The notes under the pieces: model-generated | Seen by the model: only the letters and a program-made list of their open reading frames with translations | Database searches by the model: none | What the model was told of the DNA's origin: nothing | Part shown: one piece after another, positions 10,786 through 20,366 of the stretch | How positions within the stretch are numbered: position 1 is the first letter of the stretch | How the letters are laid out: the number at the start of each line of letters is the position of its first letter | Assembly: GCA_025201365.1 (NCBI GenBank) | Contig: JAIXMF010000234.1 | Span: forward strand, 1-21,751 | Length of the DNA stretch: 21,751 bases | Direction of reading: 5' to 3' | From: Syncephalis plumigaleata | Taxonomy: Eukaryota; Zoopagomycota; Zoopagomycetes; Zoopagales; Piptocephalidaceae | Position numbers and translations under genes: made by a program

Positions 10786-11380
10786 GATACATACCATTAT
10801 GAATGTGTGTGTATCGTATAGTATCCTTTTTTTACATTGACATCATCTATCTATTCACTTTTCACCTTTTCTTTTTAAGCTGTATTATTCTTTGATATAC
10901 TCGACAGTGCTACACTTCGTATTATAATAATCATTTACCTGTTTTTTCTACTTATTTTTTACATACCATCAATAAACCATTTGATACTTGCATTTCTTGC
11001 TCTATTAATAATTATTGTGTGTAAAAAGAGTGTAGTAGTAGTAGTCATCTACCAATAAATGATAGTTATCTCTTTCTACACTGCTACTCATTTGGACATT
11101 CACTACTATTGAGGTATACCACAGGGTCGATACAGCAATGACACTATTTATCATCATACCGTTCTATGTTTCCCTTTTTTCTCTAACCATTTATGATGAC
11201 ATCAATTTCAACTATCTCTTACAAGGCTAATAGATGAATATTAGTTCATTCACGAACATACACACATATATCCACATACACATAAATACACACACAAATA
11301 TACATATACATATACATTATTGTCGCATCATTCATGTGATCATGACCGGATAGGGTAAACAGGTTTGTAAAGACACGCGT
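10786..11380 (+). other. 3' flank of copy 1
   Basis: No gene is supported. A candidate poly(A) signal AATAAA lies at 10971-10976, with a further AATAAA near 11055. T-rich stretches and a CACA/TATA-rich run (11262-11316) follow. One ACGCGT box is at 11375-11380. Confidence 0.45.
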
Positions 11381-12228
11381 GTTCATCTGCACAAAGAATG
11401 TGGGGTAATCCCATAGCATATTCACAATGTTCAAGGGAGGAAAGAGAGAGACAGAGAGTAAGTTAAACAACAACAACGCGACCACATCGCGACAGACATG
11501 TGACGTGGGACGAATAAACAGTACGCGACAGATAATTCAAGAGAATGACGATTGCATGGTTGTCATTTGCTGTTCAACTATTTTTATACACTCTTTGCTG
11601 ATTCTACTTGATCAATACAAAGTGACAATGTCAATCAAAGGTACTACAATACAATACAATAACAATAGCAATAGTAGAGTAGATGTACAAGATTACCCTT
11701 GATCCATCTACGGTAATGGTAGTGTGCCATTCAAGTGGAGACTGAATAACAGACAATGATGTATGGCACGCGTCTCGTGACCGCGATACAGAATGTGTGA
11801 AACCATGGTTGGCGGAGCAGATAAGAGAAAAATACTCCATACCGCGTTGTATCCACTTGGTTAGTATTCACGCTTGCTGTACAAGGCAATGGACTAAAGA
11901 GAACAGCAGTATCATTCTCTATCCTTCGTGTAGAATGTATACGAGTGGCTAGTGTGTGGCCTTTGAAATAGACTTTGACAGTGGTAAGTCGATCATGCTT
12001 ACGCATACTGCTGCTACTATGGTTGATTGTTTATTTGTAGGACATCTATGCACACAAACACGCGTGTGTATATCAACCTTTGTAGTTCGTAGTATTTAAC
12101 GTAGAACATTTACGCATATAGGAATGATGATATGAGTCATTCTAGTGGATAAATGGTATCGATAACAGAAATTGACGTCATTGTTACCATTAATAACCAC
12201 ATCGTTTTACTATTTTGATGCGACGCGT
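11375..12228. promoter_or_regulatory. Dispersed ACGCGT (MCB) boxes upstream of copy 2
   Basis: Perfect ACGCGT copies occur at 11375-11380, 11768-11773, 12060-12065 and 12223-12228, about 1.1-1.9 kb before the ATG of the second Whi5/Nrm1-like gene. They are less tightly spaced and farther away than the cluster before copy 1, so a regulatory role is less certain. Confidence 0.35.
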
Positions 12229-12440
12229 TTGATTTTTTTCGTCATTTATTCATCTACTACTACTACTACTACTACTACTAGATCCTTGTTAACACAGTTC
12301 TACACGAACTTGTCTGTATCTCGATCAATAAGAGTTGTAGTCGTATAAACAAGTAATAGATGGAACACTATTGTCACATAATAAAACTCCGATGGTCATC
12401 TGAGAGGAAAAAGTGTTTCCACTTCTTCTATTTGGTTCTA
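11381..12440. other. Unassigned region with exon-like open stretches
   Basis: No gene is recognised. Several short stretches look more protein-like than the surroundings. On +, 11683-11742 and 11746-11949 are open in the same frame, separated by a single TGA; the second translates as DVWHASRDRDTECVKPWLAE and onward. On -, 12006-11731 is also open. A strong donor-like GTAAGT sits at 11459. I could not assemble a convincing spliced gene on either strand. ACGCGT boxes lie at 11768-11773, 12060-12065 and 12223-12228, and nine CTA repeats at 12254-12280. Confidence 0.3.
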
Positions 12441-12499
12441 CACTTTCATCCACGCATTGCATTCCTTCATCATGAGTGAATGGATGTGACATGATGAAC

Positions 12500-13311
12500 A
12501 AGCCGTAAATGCGCGGGCGCGTGTCAACTGACTCATGCTCGTTCGCTTGCTCGCTCGTTTTCGGTCATACTTGCGCCTTCCTCCCCTTTTTTCCCTTCCA
12601 ATCCATCCTACACATACATACACACTCATGCTCACATTCACGCTGTTTATTTGACTGGCGTCGTCTTCATCGTCGTCCCTTCTCTTCCCATTCTTGTTCG
12701 AGCTCACATGTTCACCCCGCTTCGGTTCATCTACTTAATCGCTTTAATATCACTCGCGATTGCTTCCTTTGCATTCGTTATCCATTCCTCGCCTTCTCTT
12801 TCTTCTATCTTACTCTCTCACTCTCTCCCTTCTACCTACTCGCTCACTCGCTCATTCTTCATTGCTTATTACTCGACTTGTCTATCACACTCACGTACTC
12901 ATTCACCTTTGTTTCTCCTCGTCGTCGTTGATAGTTGTCTGTTTACTCGTTTGCATTTGCTTCTTCTTCCTCTCTTCTACACTACCTACCCTTTACTCAT
13001 TACACTTGTTCACTCTCCTTCCTTACACCGTGTTTTTTCTCGCTTCCTATTGTCAGTCACATTGACTTTGCGTTACATTTCCCTTTATCCTATTGAACGC
13101 TTAGTAGCACGTCTCTCTCTCTCTCTCTTCCTCTTTCTCGTACCTTCTCGTGCTTTCTCCTCCTACTTGACCCTGTTCCTACACCTGAACCACATTCACG
13201 CTTCTTCTCCTTTCCCCTTCCTCTCTCTCTCTCTCTCTTTTGCTTTACTATTGCCGTGTATATTACGCGCTTGTGTGCATTATCCTCTCCACTTTCCATC
13301 ACTTTTCACCC
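12500..13311 (+). promoter_or_regulatory. Pyrimidine-rich leader/promoter of copy 2
   Basis: About 0.8 kb of the + strand is dominated by C and T (TCTC, TTCC and CACTC patterns), with CT microsatellites at 13112-13129 and 13219-13238. Because TAA/TAG/TGA need purines, up to three + frames stay open at once here (e.g. 12509-12931, 12651-13334, 12760-13065). They read as Leu/Ser/His-rich nonsense, so I treat them as composition artefacts. Pyrimidine tracts just before a start codon are typical of fungal promoters and 5' leaders. Confidence 0.5.
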
Positions 13312-15485
13312 ATGGACCTCGGTCGTCTACTTAATCCACCCACTTTGGTGGAGCCAGTCACTAGTGACTCTTCTTCTATTGCCACCCAACGATTTGCACA
13401 AACAGCCAAGAGTGCACAGGTGAGTAAGCGGCACATGTTCCCTCTTTACATGTAGTACGGTGATATGAATATGCTTGTGTTTGTTAAATGATTTATTAAT
13501 GAGCAGCGTTGATGAAGAGTCATCCTTGATTCTTGGCACTTTTCTCCTGATCCATATACCATTATTCTAAATGTATATCTATTATTGTTATATTCATGAT
13601 GGATATAATACGAGATAAATGCTCGCTTTTTTCTCTTGTATATTATTAATTGCTTTTGCTGATAATTTACCCTGCCAATAAGCATGTTATGACATTGAGA
13701 GGGAATGACCTGGCTATTATTGCCTTTCCCCTCACTTGTGTCAGCCTTGACATTATCTGAAAGCTTACCACTTGAATAATCGATGGCGTGTTGTGTGCAT
13801 CATTTAGTAGAGCAGCTTGTACATTCAGGCTTCTACTTCTTCGTAGGGTGAACAATTGCCTATTGGAGTGTACATGTTCAAACCAAGCGATGTTATGTGT
13901 GGTCTGCTGACCATTCCATATAACATGGCTTGAAACACCGATGCCCCATTAACAATACAAGCCATGTAGTGTGTGGCGTGGCAGTTCCATTGGATGGCAT
14001 CTATGAAACAACGTGCTATTGATGATATATGACGATATAATCGATATTTGTTATGTAGTATAATGCGAGATATGGAATGGATTGTTGTGTCTATATGGAT
14101 ATGCACGGACATATGCAGTGTACATAAAACGACAAAAACAACCTCTGTTTCTTTCTCGCGTGCGTGCACGATTCAGGGTGCAATCTATTTGTGAGGCCTA
14201 GATTGTCATTGTTATTGTCATTGTCGTTGACTTTTCCTCATTTTCTCGGTCTTTCTTCCATTTGTGAATGACATGCAGGTTACTGCTACTGCTGCTAGAC
14301 GCGTCTCATTGGTGCTATTCGCGTTTCTCCTCCACACACATACACAAACATACATACATACATACATACATACATGTATCATAGTCGTGTGAGAATTGAT
14401 GATAACACAAACGAGAATAATGTTGCTGGGCCCTTGTGCGACACACGCGCTACTACGATGACAATCCTGTAATTTTACTCGTCTGGTTCAACCGCACTAA
14501 CTAACCACATTCTTTGTGATGATCTATTCTATTCTATTCTACTGTATAGTATCTACGCCGTTTACGTGCTCGACTTGGTCTCGCTTCCCTTCGTGTTACG
14601 TGTCAGAAAGACGACGCTCTAGCTGCGCTGGAACGTGCACTTCAATTGGATCTTTCGGATCGTACAAGAACACCAATCGCTAAGGATGCTACTGCCAATC
14701 GCAGAGGAAGAAGCCATACAATGCCAAGTAGTTTGTCTATGCGCGGCATATCGTTGAAAAGTACTCATGATTTGGTGGACTACTCACCACAACGAGCTTC
14801 CTCTTCCACACCCTCTACATCTACTGTATCGTCAACCAATAACGACACAACATCAACATCAACTATTACCAGTGATGCAGAAGCTGGTGCAGAACTTTTG
14901 CTTTTCGTCAAGTATGCACATACACAACCGCTTCAATCGCTGGATGAAGCACTCAATGTATCCAATATCAATTCGCGTATCAATAATCGTGTAACTAGTC
15001 ATGTATTATCTTCTCCTGTTCATGTATCTTCTAAAGTAAGCATGCCATTACCATCCTCAACATCTTGTCATTCTTTATCAAATCAACATCCACATCCACA
15101 TCCACCATCACGTCGACATACCATGGCCAAACGGGTAGCTGCGCATCCTTATCGTGCCATTGCTCCTTTACCTGCATTATCAAGTCTCGTTCCTAATGTG
15201 ACAAAGCAGCCTACTACTACTGCTGCTGCTACTTCTTCATCTTCACCACCTCTCAACGCTCAATCAATGATGATGATGATGCCACCGCCACCGCCACCAC
15301 CCATGCCACGACAGCGAACATCGACTGAACTGCCCCTTCAGTCTCCCTGGCCTACACCCGATTCATCGCCCAACTTCTCTGCATTATCTTGTTCAGCCTC
15401 CAATCTACGTGAAATGCCATCAGATATGCCCAGTTTCACTAAACTTCCTCAGTCACTTTTACCCGCTGGTCAATACATGGCCTAG
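13312..15485 (+). CDS. Whi5/Nrm1-like (GTB-motif) putative G1/S transcription repressor, copy 2
   Basis: Exons 13312-13419 and 14550-15485 give 347 aa ending at TAG. The ATG has a good context (CCCATGG). The 1,130-nt intron (GTGAGT donor, CTAAC branch about 50 nt before the TATAG acceptor, phase 0) is far longer than others here. The model is supported because exon 2 opens YLRRLRARLGLASLRV, aligning residue for residue with exon 2 of the 9206 gene at the same intron boundary. The GTB-like motif (about residues 37-70, with LAALERAL after it) suggests SBF/MBF binding in the nucleus. AGAELLLFV may match a short conserved patch of the family. The rest is Ser/Thr/Pro/Met-rich and disordered, with a proline run and S/T-P sites (SPQR fits the full CDK consensus; also WPTPDSSPNFS). 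Exon 1 (MDLGRLLNPPTLVEP onward) is the least certain part. Confidence 0.55.
13420..14549 (+). other. Long intron of copy 2
   Basis: At 1,130 nt it is roughly twenty times the usual intron length in this window. It contains an ACGCGT box (14299-14304) and a CATA microsatellite (about 14349-14374). It also has - strand open stretches (14169-13825 and 13855-13667) with a donor-like GTAAGC near 13770. I do not recognise any product in those stretches. Confidence 0.45.
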
Positions 15486-16690
15486 TTGTGTGTTCCTTTC
15501 TCATTACCATATGCCATAAGATGTGATATTACAATAGATCATCTCTAATCAAGGCTATCGTCTACCTCTTTGATCATCATCATCATCATCATCATCATCT
15601 TATTACTACTACACGCTATAGCATTATTATGTGCATTTCGTTATCAAATATTCTATCTGTCTATTTGTCTATTTGTTTGTTTGTTTGTTTGTTTTAACTA
15701 TACACGTCTTATGTTTTCTTCTTTATCATTGACGTCTCTTACTCTTACTTTCATCTTTGTTTACTTTTTTATTTGTGTTGTTTATATACATATAATATCA
15801 TTCTTTAGTAGTTGATTACAAATATAATCATCATGGTATTGCACACTATTGTCTAGTACTATTGCTACTATTATCTCCGTAATAATAATAATAACTTCGT
15901 ATTTCTTTTTCTATTCATTATAATTATGTGTATATATATACATTAGTGTTGTTTGCTAATAATGTCAAGTATACGCAATAGATTGATTTACATTGTAACA
16001 GTGAGTGATTTCTTTTCTTAATTACAAAAGGGCATATGTGAATATGTCTACGACAGTAGGTAGGTTATCTACGTTCAAAGGGTATGCGATTATCATTCAC
16101 ATTAGTATCAGCTTATCATGACTTGCCCCAACTGAATTAGTAAAACAACGATGATGGTTGATTTGTACACATGTTTCATCTAAATCTAGACAGCGTCTTT
16201 TCCTATTAAAACCATTGAGTAGACCATTTACCTATAACCTCGTGCTAATGGCTCATATGATCAAATTAGGCAGGCGTAGCATGTTTGACATCGTACGATA
16301 TTGGCGCTGTTAACGAGGCATGATGCATTTATACACACGAATGTAAGATAACAAGTTATTCAGTTTGATAGCATTGATGAAACAATGCTAGTATTACGAT
16401 TATATTGACATTGATATTGATCTCATTGCTAAAGATGAGCTAGTCCTTGATATCTTACAAATGTGTGTACAAGTGTACGCAATTGTACATAAGCGTACTT
16501 CATGCGTGACGGTGGTGTACACACGCTATTTAACAAAATCAGGATCATACATTCATGCGAATCAGACCGTTGAGTAACCTAGTTTGTATCAAAGTGGGAC
16601 AAGTAAAACCGATCGGAAAAGAAGAGTACGTGTACGTGTATACATACATGTACGTATGTGGAGAGGAGGAGCCGACAGATAGGAGAGAAT
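15486..16690. other. 3' flank of copy 2 and intergenic DNA
   Basis: No gene is supported. It holds an ATC triplet repeat (15573-15599, nine units) and a TTTG repeat (about 15672-15694). Several GTAC-rich near-palindromes lie around 16465-16500 and 16625-16660. Confidence 0.45.
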
Positions 16691-17110
16691 AGAAAGGGTT
16701 ACAAACAGCATGGCAGTGGTGCTGCTAATAGTAGGATACGAGCTAAGACGGAGTTATCGTCTACCAATGGTCGTTAGGTATTTTATATATTCCGCTGTGG
16801 TGAACCCATTTGAAACCATAACGAGACGCGGAACGAAAAGAGAGTGCGAGCTCGTATCTCCGCACGACAAAGCAAACACATGGCATCGCTGTTTTATTTT
16901 TTTATTTTCAGTGGAACAAGGCAATGCCAGCTCTTCGATGATTACTACTCTTGGCAAATGGCATTCCATGTACTCCGCCAATTTTAGTTTCGCAGTCCAG
17001 TACGAGGAAAAACGATGGTAAAGCTTCTTTTTGCAATAATGTGCCATTTGGGTTCCTCTTTCTATTTGGCCTCCATTGATCCGTTTATCTCGTTCGCGCT
17101 CGCTCACTCA
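16691..17110. other. Unassigned region open on both strands
   Basis: A + strand frame (16710-17021) and a - strand frame (17107-16754) are both open over about 100 codons. A T-rich tract ending in TTTTCAG at about 16911 looks like a 3' splice site on +. Neither translation is recognised. Both could be chance, or fragments of an unrecognised gene. Confidence 0.2.
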
Positions 17111-18181
17111 CTCTTACTTTCTTTCTTTTCGTCTATTCCATCTCTTGCCCGTAAAACAATTGAAAGAGACGGCTTCGTTACGACTTCTTAGCCGTTAGAT
17201 TATTCACACTTGATACTGTGATCAATTTGATCACTTTATCATCTACTACAATATCACGCCATTTCACTTTTTCTTTTCTTACTTTTTGACGTAAAGAATA
17301 TACGGAGTGAACGCATCAAGAAGAGTAGAAAGATTGTTCAATCGCTTCTTCTTCTTCTTCTTGTCCTTTCGCGTTCATTCACTTAGACGTAACCACTTCT
17401 GACCATACAACTACGGATCCATTGGGCCTATAAACACACCACACCCACACACCCACACATAACGTACAACATAACGGAAACACACTTTCTTTTATCATCT
17501 TATAACATTGATTGATCAGCGAGACTGCTTATTCAAGTGCCAGATAGCTGAAGAGAAAGCGTTGATACTTGTCAGTCCATCGATACTCTATCACGTTTGA
17601 TCATCGTAATAATAGTTGTAGTTGTAATATTATCATTTATATTATTACGATTGCTATTATTATTATTAGCATTAGCGGCGTTGTTATCGGATACAAGTGG
17701 TTTGATCTCTATTCATTTCACTCACCTCATACCAATTAGCACACTACACAGTTGTAGATTTATTGTACACTTCTTGCGAACACTGTACTAGTAGCTCGTA
17801 GTCGTGTCTACATTTATCATTTATAAGAGGAGCAACGACCACAACAACAATTACATCAACGGCAGTAGCAGCACGATTAATCGTATGCGATCATCGCCTT
17901 CATATCGCCTTCACACCAACTGTATCAGTGGTCTGTCCATTGATTCGCGATATTACAACAACATTATCGACCATTTATACTTTATCTTTTCTATCACTGA
18001 ACATCAGTATCATTTGTGATTATAGCAACACAACAGCTACTGTTACGAACATTATCGTCGTCGTCGTCATTGCATCATTTGCATCATTTGCATCATTGCT
18101 AATCCATTTGTTTCCTTATCGACTAACACTATTTCATTTGGCTTGTTTATTCGTTGATTTCTACTTATTAACGTCTAGCTT
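17111..18181 (+). promoter_or_regulatory. Upstream region of the receptor gene
   Basis: No gene is recognised. It contains CTT triplets (17345-17361), a C/A-rich tract (17434-17460), ATT/TAT repeats (17617-17670) and a GCATCATTT repeat (about 18069-18097). An in-frame TAG at 18176-18178 fixes 18182 as the first usable start. Long hydrophobic open frames here (e.g. 17928-18308) lack an ATG and come from T-rich repeats. Confidence 0.4.
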
Positions 18182-19776
18182 ATGGAAAGTACAGCGTCTA
18201 ACTCATCAAATCAAAGCGATTCTTTTTTCATCGGCAACACTTCCTCATCTGCACCTCGGCCTGGACCCATTGGCATGCAAACCTACGAGCTTATCAATTT
18301 GTGTGTAGGCGCGCTTCTGTTCACCATCTCGTTGGCGGGTCTAGCCATCGCGCTAGCAAACGCTCGTTTCCCCCGATTAAAGCCAAAAGCCCGCATTTGG
18401 TGGCGCTGGCGCTACTGGCCAATATTGCCTTTTGGATCGGGAAACTACACGCGCATGGATTTCTCGGCTACGAGGGCATATTGCAGAATTGTACTCTCTG
18501 GGGAATATGGCTACAATGCGTACTAGGTGTATGCTTAATGAACGCGGTACTCAGCCTACGCTACCAGCGACTATACACCGTGTTGATTCTACGCCAGTCA
18601 GCGTGGAATCTACGCACCTACCTTCCTAGTATCATTTACGCATTTGTCGTGTTGGTCTGCGCCATTCTGTCCAGTGCCATGCCCCAGAAGATGGGTTTCT
18701 ACTGGGACGATGAGAGTAACAATTGTTTCTCGACCATCGCTTCGATGTACCTCTTTCTACCGTGCGTCATTATCGGTGTCACCACACTGGCCGTACTTAC
18801 CTGGCGTTTACGACGTGTACGCGACGCGTTTAACGAATACCGCGAAACACGCTACGGCGTGATTCTCCTCTTGGTGGCATTCGCCATTAACACCATACTC
18901 ATGGCCACTGGATACGGACGCTATCGCTGGGCCAAGCACATTCTCGTGGTGATCTCGTTCCTGTGGGGCAACCTCTACTTCTGGATGGTGATGGGCAAGC
19001 CAATCTACGGCTATCTATTCGATCGAAACCGGTGCCAGGAACGATTCGTGGCGGGTCTAGAGATTGACACATGTCAGTACATGGAATATACACGTAACAA
19101 GAGCGACAGTAAAACTAAAATGGTATCACAGTCACGCTACTTTGATCTCGATATACGCAAGAACTCGCAAGCACACTCGGTTAATCCACGGTCCATGCAT
19201 AGCCAGCAGCATCGAGTGACGAGGAAAACGACCAACTACGGCTGGGACAGTCCCACGGATCGATCGGATCACTGTGTGGAGGAAGACGAGGAGGGGACAG
19301 CAACAGGTCGATATGTACCACCGCTGCCATTGTCCGCGTACCCGATGCACACCATACCCGCGAAACATCAGAATAATTCAGGTGAGGATGCCGAGCATGT
19401 TCCCGTAGGCGAACCACCTTTACCGCAACAACAATCACTATCGGCAAATGGTGATGATAATGGTGGTGATGCTGCTGCTGCCATTACCATCTTGCCATCG
19501 CCACCGGCTCCGTCTCACTGGTCTTCCTCGATTACGCGTACCGCTCATAATAGTACAACGAGTCTTGCCTCGCCATCTTCCTCGACGAATCACTACCATG
19601 AAATAGGAGAAACGTACAATAACAATACTGCTAATGGTAATGCGCGGCAATCTCCTTTGTTCCCTAGTCATCACGAACACTGGGATGCTGTCCCTATAGT
19701 CAGTAGACAAAGCGAGTTCTCTGACACTCTGAAGAAGAATGCTATAGGCGAGAACACGCATAGTGTTATTCTATGA
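18182..19776 (+). CDS. Putative seven-transmembrane receptor (GPCR-like), frame-disrupted at a C run
   Basis: Likely a plasma-membrane receptor with an extracellular N-terminus: three N-glycosylation sequons (NSS, NQS, NTS) lie in the first 21 residues. No introns are needed, but the frame changes at 18370-18374 (five Cs). The first frame gives MESTASN... through ANARFP; the second, from PIKAKSPHL on, continues to the TGA at 19774. Read across that point the protein is 531 aa. Seven hydrophobic segments lie at about 37-61, 71-90, 105-127, 148-166, 185-208, 225-245 and 250-279. Cys104 (before TM3) and Cys182 (before TM5) could form the usual extracellular disulfide. A conserved-looking end of TM7 reads FLWGNLYFWMVMGKPIYGYL. 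A ~250-residue disordered cytoplasmic tail follows, with no RGS domain that I can see. It recalls fungal 7TM proteins of the RGS-linked type, but that assignment and any ligand are uncertain. Unless repaired or frameshifted, translation ends at about 18526 (114 aa). Confidence 0.75.
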
Positions 19777-20366
19777 TTATGGTATAAATACGATAGGATC
19801 AAGACCAGCCGTTTCAGTTGGAGGAGTACATTTGTGCATGCATGCGTGCATGCGTGCAAGTATGTTCTTTTTTGTTCTTCTCTTGCTCTTCTCCTCTTCC
19901 TTCTCTTTGATTGCTGTGCTGTTCTTACACTTTCAACCAAGTACGATGGATTAATCGCGTATTAAGTTTATCGATATACGCACCTATGTTATTATTGCTA
20001 TAGGATCATGATCGCTTCCTCCCTTCCCTTCGCAACATCCATCGGTTATTTGTTTCTCTAATGGATGTCTGTTTTCCAATGAATTTTTGACAACATTTGG
20101 ATGTTCACTTTTCATTATATATGTGTATGTATGTACGTATGGATATGTCTGTGTGTGCGCCTTTATTTTAAAGAAATTATTTTATTTTCTTCTAACACTA
20201 TTATTATTATAAATGTAAGCTATGTTATGGAGTAAGCCTGTAATTACGGATGGGAATGCTACGTAGAGTACAGAGTCGAGATATACGTATGAATCTATCT
20301 TGATATATGGGTTAATTGACGATTAATGGCGTGCATAATAACTTGGTCATTATTTCTTTCACTCGA
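19777..20366. other. Convergent intergenic region between receptor and homeobox genes
   Basis: No gene is seen. It includes an alternating TGCA/TGCG run (19834-19858) and T-rich stretches. TTTATT motifs on + near 20163 could serve as the - strand poly(A) signal of the homeobox gene. Confidence 0.45.

Noticed and set aside
12509-13334. Long overlapping + strand open frames (up to 227 codons)
   Set aside because: Three frames are open simultaneously because the strand is purine-poor. Translations are Leu/Ser/His repeats and overlap the start of the 13312 gene.
14349-14374. CATA tandem repeats as a possible CRISPR-like array
   Set aside because: It is a plain 4-bp microsatellite without spacers, in a eukaryotic genome.
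17434-17460. C/A-rich tract resembling yeast telomeric repeats
   Set aside because: It is only about 25 bp, internal, and irregular; better read as simple sequence.
17597-17791. Leu/Val/Ile-rich 64-codon frame
   Set aside because: It starts at TTG and is coded by ATT/GTA repeats; no ATG is present.
17928-18308. Hydrophobic 126-codon frame overlapping the receptor start
   Set aside because: It starts at GTG, not ATG. Its hydrophobicity comes from T-rich repeats, and the receptor frame from 18182 explains the overlap.
18301-19776. Receptor gene starting inside the second frame at about 18301
   Set aside because: That frame's first residues read CRRASVHHLVGG with no ATG context and no first transmembrane segment. 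The upstream frame supplies a proper start, sequons and TM1.
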